64,000 bases of DNA from the NCBI RefSeq assembly GCF_006546985.1, contig NZ_VATK01000009.1:124001-188000 (forward strand), given 5' to 3'. A model generated the notes under the pieces. The model saw only the letters and a program-made list of their open reading frames with translations, was not told the origin of the DNA and did not search any database. Every line of letters starts with the position of its first letter. The stretch's first letter is position 1. This DNA comes from Bacillus sp. 03113 (GTDB lineage: Bacteria; Bacillota; Bacilli; Bacillales; Cytobacillaceae). The translations under genes were made by a program, and so were the position numbers. Below, piece by piece: positions 59,015 through 64,000 of this stretch.

Positions 59015-59080
59015 TTTATCAACCAATTTTTTCTAGTAGATTTGTTTATGGTTAAACCATCCTTTTTTCAGTTAAATAGA

Positions 59081-59111
59081 AAATGAGGGCAACCTTAGGT
59101 CACCCTCATTT
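59081..59111 (-). terminator. Terminator after the DUF336 gene
   Basis: AAATGAGGG and CCCTCATTT form a 9-bp stem with an internal ACCT/AGGT pair, 40 bases after the stop at 59151. Confidence 0.75.
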
Positions 59112-59150
59112 ATGTTCTTTGATTTATTAAGCACAATATTCTTAAAAAGC

Positions 59151-59630
59151 CTACTTTTTAATATCAGGACCCGTTAATACGGATAATCCATCCTTCGCTA
59201 ACAATTGTTGTAGCGCCTCGAGCGCAGCTGTTCCGACAGCTGTATCCTGCTCTCCATTCCCGCCGCTTATACCGATTCCACCAATTACTTCTCCATCAAC
59301 TACAATCGGGAAGCCACCTACAAAAATAGCAAACTTTCCAGGAAACATTAGCTGGATTCCATAAGCCTCATTTCCCGGAAGAGCAGGTCCATTTGGCTCA
59401 GTATTAAATAGATGTGTAGAACGCTTATGTCCCGCTGCAGTAAAAGCTTTGGAGGTTGCAATTTCAGGTCCAGTAATGCGAGCACCATTCATTCTCTCAA
59501 GCGCAATTAAATATCCGCCATCATCTACAATGGCAATCGTTTCTAGTACATTAATTTCCTTTGATTTATTAACTGCTGATTCAATCATTATTTTTGCTTC
59601 TTCTATCTCTAACCTCATTACTTTTTTCAT
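59151..59630 (-). CDS. GlcG/HbpS-family (DUF336) protein
   Basis: The protein has 159 residues. Family motifs are LETIAIVDDGGYLIALERMNGAR, IATSKAFTAAGHKRST and VVDGEVIGGIGISGGNGEQD. The family includes heme-binding HbpS and proteins found with glycolate or diol catabolism, but its biochemical role is uncertain. It follows the aldehyde dehydrogenase gene by 23 bases and is surely in the same operon. Confidence 0.88.
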   Translation of the reverse strand: MKKVMRLEIEEAKIMIESAVNKSKEINVLETIAIVDDGGYLIALERMNGARITGPEIATSKAFTAAGHKRSTHLFNTEPNGPALPGNEAYGIQLMFPGKFAIFVGGFPIVVDGEVIGGIGISGGNGEQDTAVGTAALEALQQLLAKDGLSVLTGPDIKK

Positions 59631-59653
59631 AAGAAAATCCTCCAGTTACAAGA

Positions 59654-61126
59654 TTAATAACCCACATACACTGTTTTTGTTTGAGTAAAAAACTCAAGGC
59701 CCACTCTACCTGATTCCCGGAATGTAGATGTACTTGATTTTTTATACCCGCCAAATGGTGCGTTCATTAAGTTTCCTGTCGTTGTACGATTTACCTTCAC
59801 CGTTCCTGCCTGAATGTCTTTTGTAAATTCATGGGCTATTTTTAAACTGTTTGTTACTATAGAAGCAGATAATCCATATTCGACTTCATTGGCAAGCTGG
59901 ATCGCTTCATCGTAGGAATCTACCTCCATGATCGCAATAACAGGACCGAAAATTTCTTCATTTGCAACGGTCATTGTTGCATTAACATTTGTAAAAATAG
60001 TTGGCTGCACAAAATATCCTTTTTCATAAGGAGCAGTTGTTAACTGCTTACCTCCAAAAACAAGTGTTGCTCCTTCTTGTTTTCCAACTCCAATGTAATG
60101 TAAAATATTTTTTAATTGCTTTTGATTCGCAAGTGGTCCTATTTTGACACCTTCTTCAAAACCATTGCCAATCTTTAATGTCTTAGCTTTTTCAATTAAT
60201 TTTTGAATAAATAATTCCTTTACACCTTTTAATACAATGACTCTGCTGGTTCCTGTGCACGCTTGACCTGACAGTGAAAAACCTCCATTAACCGTTAACG
60301 TAGCGGCTAGATCAAGATCTGCGTCTTCCATAACAATAAGAGGATTCTTTCCACCAAGCTCCATCTGTGTTCGAGTCGTAAAGGACACTCTTTGATGAAT
60401 ATGCTCTCCTGCTGCCGTAGATCCTGTAAAAGTAACAGCTTTAATAGCAGGATGTTCAACTATTTGATCCCCTATCTCTCTAGCGCTACCTGTAATAAAA
60501 TTAATAACTCCTGCTGGAAGACCTGCTAAATGCAAGGCTTCTACAATACGATAACCCATTAATGGCGTATCGGAAGAGGGTTTAAATACAACTGTATTTC
60601 CAGTAATTAGGGCGGGTGCAATTTTTCGAGCTGGAATTGATAATGGAAAATTCCAAGGTGTAATGACAGATATGACGCCTAGTGGCTCTCTTACTGTTGA
60701 GACCTTCATATGATAATCGTCATTTGGAAACGTTTCTCCCGTTATGCTTTGACCTTCAACCGCATAATAACGGAAGGTTTGTGCAGATCTGGCCACTTCA
60801 TTTTTTGCATCGCCATAGGTTTTTCCTTCTTCACGTGTTAATTCATGAGCGATCTTTTCAAGATTAGCTTCTAGAATTTCGGCTGCTTTATTTAAGATGG
60901 CTGCTTTTTTTGACGGAGGTGTTTTTTTCCAAGAAGAAAAAGCTTTATCCGCTGTATCAATCGCTTTTTTGACATCCTCTTCATTAGATGCTTGAAAAAT
61001 TCCAACAACATCTTCAATATTAGCGGGATTCACACTCTCAAATGTCTTGTTGCTTTTCGATTCTTCAAATTGTCCGCCAATATAATTTTTAAAAGTCTCG
61101 ACTTTTACTGATAACAAGGAGCTCAC
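59654..61126 (-). CDS. NAD(P)-dependent aldehyde dehydrogenase
   Basis: The protein has 490 residues. It has VITPWNFPLSIPARKIAPALITGNTVVFKPS, FTGSTAAGEHIHQ, MELGGKNPLIVM (catalytic Glu) and SGQACTGTSRVIV (catalytic Cys). The closest familiar relatives are ketoglutarate-semialdehyde and related dehydrogenases (B. subtilis YcbD type). It lies between the diiron-protein gene and the DUF336 gene. No GTATACC site is seen directly upstream, so it may be read from the diiron-gene promoter. Confidence 0.93.
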   Translation of the reverse strand: MSSLLSVKVETFKNYIGGQFEESKSNKTFESVNPANIEDVVGIFQASNEEDVKKAIDTADKAFSSWKKTPPSKKAAILNKAAEILEANLEKIAHELTREEGKTYGDAKNEVARSAQTFRYYAVEGQSITGETFPNDDYHMKVSTVREPLGVISVITPWNFPLSIPARKIAPALITGNTVVFKPSSDTPLMGYRIVEALHLAGLPAGVINFITGSAREIGDQIVEHPAIKAVTFTGSTAAGEHIHQRVSFTTRTQMELGGKNPLIVMEDADLDLAATLTVNGGFSLSGQACTGTSRVIVLKGVKELFIQKLIEKAKTLKIGNGFEEGVKIGPLANQKQLKNILHYIGVGKQEGATLVFGGKQLTTAPYEKGYFVQPTIFTNVNATMTVANEEIFGPVIAIMEVDSYDEAIQLANEVEYGLSASIVTNSLKIAHEFTKDIQAGTVKVNRTTTGNLMNAPFGGYKKSSTSTFRESGRVGLEFFTQTKTVYVGY

Positions 61127-61198
61127 CCTTTCAAATAACTTAATGAAAATGTATTAGTTCGTTCATTATCTATATACAGGTAAAAATGAATAAAAGGA

Positions 61199-61240
61199 GG
61201 GTGACCCATTGAGGTGCCTGGCACTTTATTTGGGTCACCC
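61199..61240. terminator. Long hairpin between ALDH and diiron-protein genes
   Basis: GGGTGACCCA and TGGGTCACCC form a perfect 10-bp stem, enclosing a GTGCC/GGCAC hairpin. The T-run is on the plus-strand side. On the minus strand it may attenuate read-through into the ALDH gene. Confidence 0.55.
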
Positions 61241-61332
61241 TTTTTAATTACTTGAGCAAGATTGTTCCATCCAACATAACTTCGCTTTTAATGATTAAGT
61301 ATTTGATTCAAACTAAATTTTCAAAGTGCTGT

Positions 61333-62064
61333 TTACGCTTTAACTAATGAACCTAGATCCTGAGCCAAATATTCATTGTATAATCCGTCCATATACATAC
61401 GGCGCATTTTTGCTCCAGTACGTACAATTTCTAAGCATTTTTGTTGTAACTCAGGTGTATCAGCATGCTCTAAAACAATTTTGAATCCGCGTTCTCCATG
61501 AATTTCATCAGAGACTATGTGTAAATCAAAAAATTCGATTTCTTCATCTGTAAATCCATATTTTTCTCGTAATACTGGAGTTTGCTTACGATAAATATCT
61601 GGAACCTGAGACTCAAGGCCAACGACTAAAGCAGCTGTAGCGACTACGAAGTTCTCTCTTGCTGCAACAGCATAGCACCAGCTTTGCAGACCTAAAGTTG
61701 TTGGAGCCATATTCATTGGATTTGTTACAGCTTCACGAGTTGTTCCACAAGCTTCAGCAAATCGAATTAATAAATCTGTATGGCGATCAGCCGCAATTTC
61801 TTCTTCATACATATTTTGAAGTGTAAAATCCTTTGCTGACTCATATTTAGCTAAGTTTGGAGTATTATGATAAATATAAGCTAAGTAATCAGCAAACGGC
61901 CCAACATAATGGTAGTGATTTTCTGCCCATCTCGCAAAATGCTTTCTTTCAAGCTTTCCTTCAGCCCAAGCAACTGTAAATGGTGCCTTTTGACTATGAT
62001 TACCTTTAATTGCTTCCTCTAATTCTTTTCGAAATTCATCCTTTGATAGTAATTCAGTCATCAT
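61333..62064 (-). CDS. Heme-oxygenase-like diiron protein (TenA/PqqC/CADD-like)
   Basis: The protein has 243 residues and an all-helical TenA/PqqC-like fold. A full set of candidate diiron ligands is present: Glu88 and His95 (EEEIAADRH, E-x6-H), Glu151 (VVGLESQVP), and His182, Asp186 and His189 (LHIVSDEIHG, H-x3-D-x2-H). From memory, this order and spacing fit the Chlamydia protein CADD and the heme-oxygenase-like diiron oxidase (HDO) group, rather than thiaminase TenA or PqqC. Such enzymes use O2 for C-C or C-N cleavage or N-oxidation. A GTATACC operator lies 43 bases upstream. The substrate is unknown. Confidence 0.82.
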   Translation of the reverse strand: MMTELLSKDEFRKELEEAIKGNHSQKAPFTVAWAEGKLERKHFARWAENHYHYVGPFADYLAYIYHNTPNLAKYESAKDFTLQNMYEEEIAADRHTDLLIRFAEACGTTREAVTNPMNMAPTTLGLQSWCYAVAARENFVVATAALVVGLESQVPDIYRKQTPVLREKYGFTDEEIEFFDLHIVSDEIHGERGFKIVLEHADTPELQQKCLEIVRTGAKMRRMYMDGLYNEYLAQDLGSLVKA

Positions 62065-62106
62065 AAATCTCCTCCCAATATGTTATATATGTTCTTTTTG
62101 CATTTT

Positions 62107-62112
62107 GTATAC
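62107..62112. promoter_or_regulatory. GntR-type operator, site 4 core
   Basis: TTTTGTATACCATTT around this GTATAC core matches the other sites and lies 43 bases before the diiron-protein gene. Confidence 0.55.
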
Positions 62113-62210
62113 CATTTATAAGTATAATAAAAGTACTAAATTTTATTAATAGAATTGGGTTCATACTACTTGTACCCTTTTCTACTAAAAATATTATCCA
62201 GTACTTTGCA

Positions 62211-62224
62211 TTTGGTATACCATG
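62211..62224. promoter_or_regulatory. GntR-type operator, site 5
   Basis: TTTGGTATACCATG contains the perfect palindrome TGGTATACCA (62213-62222), between the permease and diiron-protein genes. Confidence 0.65.
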
Positions 62225-62300
62225 TAATGATAGTATAACAACTTACCTAACTTGTAAATATATTTTTTTAATATTTTAAAAATTTAAACTTAATCAGATT

Positions 62301-63752
62301 TTACCAAATGATGATCGCAACGATCGTAGATATAATTAATCCTCCGACAACAGGTAGAAAGTTCTTTCGAGCCAATTCAATAACAGATACTCCACAAAAA
62401 CCTGCGACCGCCACTAAGGAAGACCAAGCAATTAATGTACCGCCGCCTGTCCAAACGGAACCCATTTGACCAATTGCTCCTAAAGTGCTTGCATCTAGTC
62501 CAGAAGTGTTTGCCATTGCACCAGATAGTGCACCAACAAGCGGTAGTCCAGAAAATCCTGATCCTTCCAAACCAGTAATCATTCCAACAAGTAACACACC
62601 AAATGCCGAAAAGACCATATTATCAGGTATACCAGTCTGTAATTTTTGAACAATATCAACTAGAAATGCTGGTTTAGCTGCATCTTCAGGAAGAGAAAGA
62701 ATGGAGCCAGTAAAATCAGAGCTTCCTAAGAAGAAAAATCCTGCAATTGGAATAACTGGTCCCATGGCACGGAACGCAAAGACAAATCCTTCTACTAAGT
62801 GGTCACTTATTTTATCTAATGCATGTACACGATTAAAAGCAGTTGAAGCGAGTACCAATAAAATAACCCCTACTCCTCCAATAAAGGCAGCTCCATCCCC
62901 GCCAGCAAAACGACCGCCAGAGGTATGTGAAAACATAAATATCATAACCGCAAGTAATGAAACGGGAACGACTACAGCAAATATTTTCCCCCATAATTCT
63001 TTTCTTGGGTTATTTAAATCATCTTCTAGTCCAGCTGCAATTTCATCACTGACAAAATTTGATTTTTGACTCATAAGACTCTTTTCATAATGAAGCGCTT
63101 CATCACTATATGATTTTACAAACGACTTGCGATTGGCAATAAAGGCAATTAATAGAGCCGTTCCACCCGTAATTAAGGAAAGAACTAACACTTTATCCGC
63201 AACAGGGGCAGTCTCGATACCAGCTGCTTTTGCTGTTAGCATTGGTGCTACCTTCATAATATAATCGGACGATAAAGCCATTCCTTGACCAGCAATGGAA
63301 ACTGTAATGGCAACCATCATAGGAGACATCCCAGATCGAACAGCTGCTGGCAATAGCAAGGTACAAATTAAAGGAACTGCTGGAGTCGGCCAGAAAAATA
63401 AAGAAATGACATAAGTAGCTGCTATAATAATAAAGAAGGATATATAGCTATTTTTCATGACCTTCTCTATTGGTGCAATCATCTTTTGATCTGCTCCAAT
63501 ATCTTTAAGTGACTTTAACAGTGCAACCATTACTGTAATAATGAGAAAGATGTTGAATAACTCCTTTGCGGCTATCAAGCTTGCATTAAAAACCGCTTGG
63601 AACCCACCAATAATGGATGATTTGTAAAGAACAGCAACTAGAAAAGTTCCGATTAATGTCGGTAATACTACACCTTTACGCATTAGCATCGTGATAATAA
63701 CAGCAATTGTAACAATGGCATAAGCCCAGTGAGCAGCAGTTAATTCGATCAT
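62301..63752 (-). CDS. Polytopic permease of the GntP/DASS-like ion-transporter type
   Basis: The protein has 483 residues and about 12 helices. It contains paired hairpin-like segments (WPTPAVPLICTLLLPAAVRSGMSPMMVAI; ITGLEGSGFSGLPLVGALSG) as in secondary carriers of the ion-transporter superfamily. It is probably an uptake carrier for the organic acid or amine handled by the downstream genes. I start at ATG 63752 with GGAGG upstream; the longer frame starts at a TTG. The exact family is uncertain. Confidence 0.75.
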   Translation of the reverse strand: MIELTAAHWAYAIVTIAVIITMLMRKGVVLPTLIGTFLVAVLYKSSIIGGFQAVFNASLIAAKELFNIFLIITVMVALLKSLKDIGADQKMIAPIEKVMKNSYISFFIIIAATYVISLFFWPTPAVPLICTLLLPAAVRSGMSPMMVAITVSIAGQGMALSSDYIMKVAPMLTAKAAGIETAPVADKVLVLSLITGGTALLIAFIANRKSFVKSYSDEALHYEKSLMSQKSNFVSDEIAAGLEDDLNNPRKELWGKIFAVVVPVSLLAVMIFMFSHTSGGRFAGGDGAAFIGGVGVILLVLASTAFNRVHALDKISDHLVEGFVFAFRAMGPVIPIAGFFFLGSSDFTGSILSLPEDAAKPAFLVDIVQKLQTGIPDNMVFSAFGVLLVGMITGLEGSGFSGLPLVGALSGAMANTSGLDASTLGAIGQMGSVWTGGGTLIAWSSLVAVAGFCGVSVIELARKNFLPVVGGLIISTIVAIIIW

Positions 63753-63805
63753 TCGTTCATCCTCCAAATTTAAGGATCCAGCTATCGCGAGTCCTTTTTA
63801 AGTTT

Positions 63806-64000
63806 TTAATCATTAGGATTTGTTTTGATATTTAATAGAATACAAAGTTCTTTTGTCAAATTTTCAAGAGCTTCTAGTACAATCATTTCTCCTAATTCTT
63901 TACTCGCTTTTGTAGCATCACCAATACATCCATTTTCAGTCATTTCTTCATATTGGTAGAATCCTTGAATCGCACTCCCTGGTCTAAGCTTTTCCCACTT
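63806..64000 (-). CDS. Creatininase-family amidohydrolase, C-terminal part
   Basis: Sixty-four residues are visible; the gene runs off the window. RPGSAIQGFYQYEEMTENGC and GDATKASKELGEMIVLEALE resemble the creatininase family end (G-D-P/A-T-xAS-xE-G). Members hydrolyse creatinine, formamides or related cyclic amides. It precedes the permease on the same strand by about 50 bases and is probably co-transcribed. Confidence 0.65.
   Translation of the reverse strand, partial: KWEKLRPGSAIQGFYQYEEMTENGCIGDATKASKELGEMIVLEALENLTKELCILLNIKTNPND

Overview
The window is low-GC Bacillaceae chromosome (Bacillus sensu lato). Evidence: the cggR-gapA-pgk-tpiA-gpmI-eno block, the secG-carboxylesterase-rnr-smpB-ssrA block, rpoN beside cggR, strong AGGAGG-type ribosome sites, and a tmRNA tag ending ALAA. 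No rRNA or tRNA gene was seen.

Layout. 1-6.4 kb: end of a DDAH-like amidinohydrolase, a Nudix hydrolase, ppnP, an MFS carrier, a PLP aminotransferase divergent from an Lrp regulator, and an RpiR regulator. 6.7-11.2 kb: a mannose-type PTS operon (IIB-IIC-IID-IIA) ending in a GH13 alpha-glucosidase. 11.4-19.3 kb: a mobile-element nest of two related group II introns. The second was split by an IS21-family element with an exact 8-bp target duplication; removing the IS and one duplication restores a 599-codon maturase. Decayed gene remnants follow. 19.5-25.7 kb: an MFS pseudogene, a sugar acetyltransferase, an Asp/Glu-racemase-like protein, an EamA exporter, and ridA/phzF divergent from a MocR regulator across a palindromic operator. 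25.7-27.4 kb: a TnpB-only IS605-type element. 27.6-34.1 kb: panB with a long terminator-bearing leader behind a 35-codon birA remnant, a LysR regulator, a YbaK protein, an MFS carrier, LrgA/LrgB and a second aminotransferase.

34.3-39.2 kb: tmRNA gene interrupted in its T-loop by a 280-nt group I intron, then smpB, rnr, carboxylesterase and secG. 39.4-42.2 kb, between secG and eno: a compact agr-like quorum-sensing cluster of four overlapping or closely spaced genes. They encode a soluble histidine kinase, a multi-pass AgrC-like receptor whose ATPase domain has lost its ATP-binding motifs, AgrB, and a 40-residue AgrD-like propeptide. There is no AgrA. This split receptor/kinase arrangement is the strongest candidate for an undescribed system. 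42.5-49.8 kb: the glycolytic operon with a recognisable CggR operator and promoter. 50.2-51.5 kb: rpoN.

52.2-64 kb: a second candidate system. A FadR-type GntR regulator, a 2Fe-2S ferredoxin, an aspartate-dehydrogenase-like enzyme, a heme-oxygenase-like diiron protein, an aldehyde dehydrogenase, a DUF336 protein, a permease and the end of a creatininase-family protein lie close together. Five copies of a TGGTATACCA-like palindrome sit in front of the regulator, ferredoxin/dehydrogenase and diiron genes, suggesting one regulon for an amine or amino-acid degradative pathway. Two ABC-transport modules, each with its own regulator and operator (TetR, YtrA-type GntR), sit between these genes.
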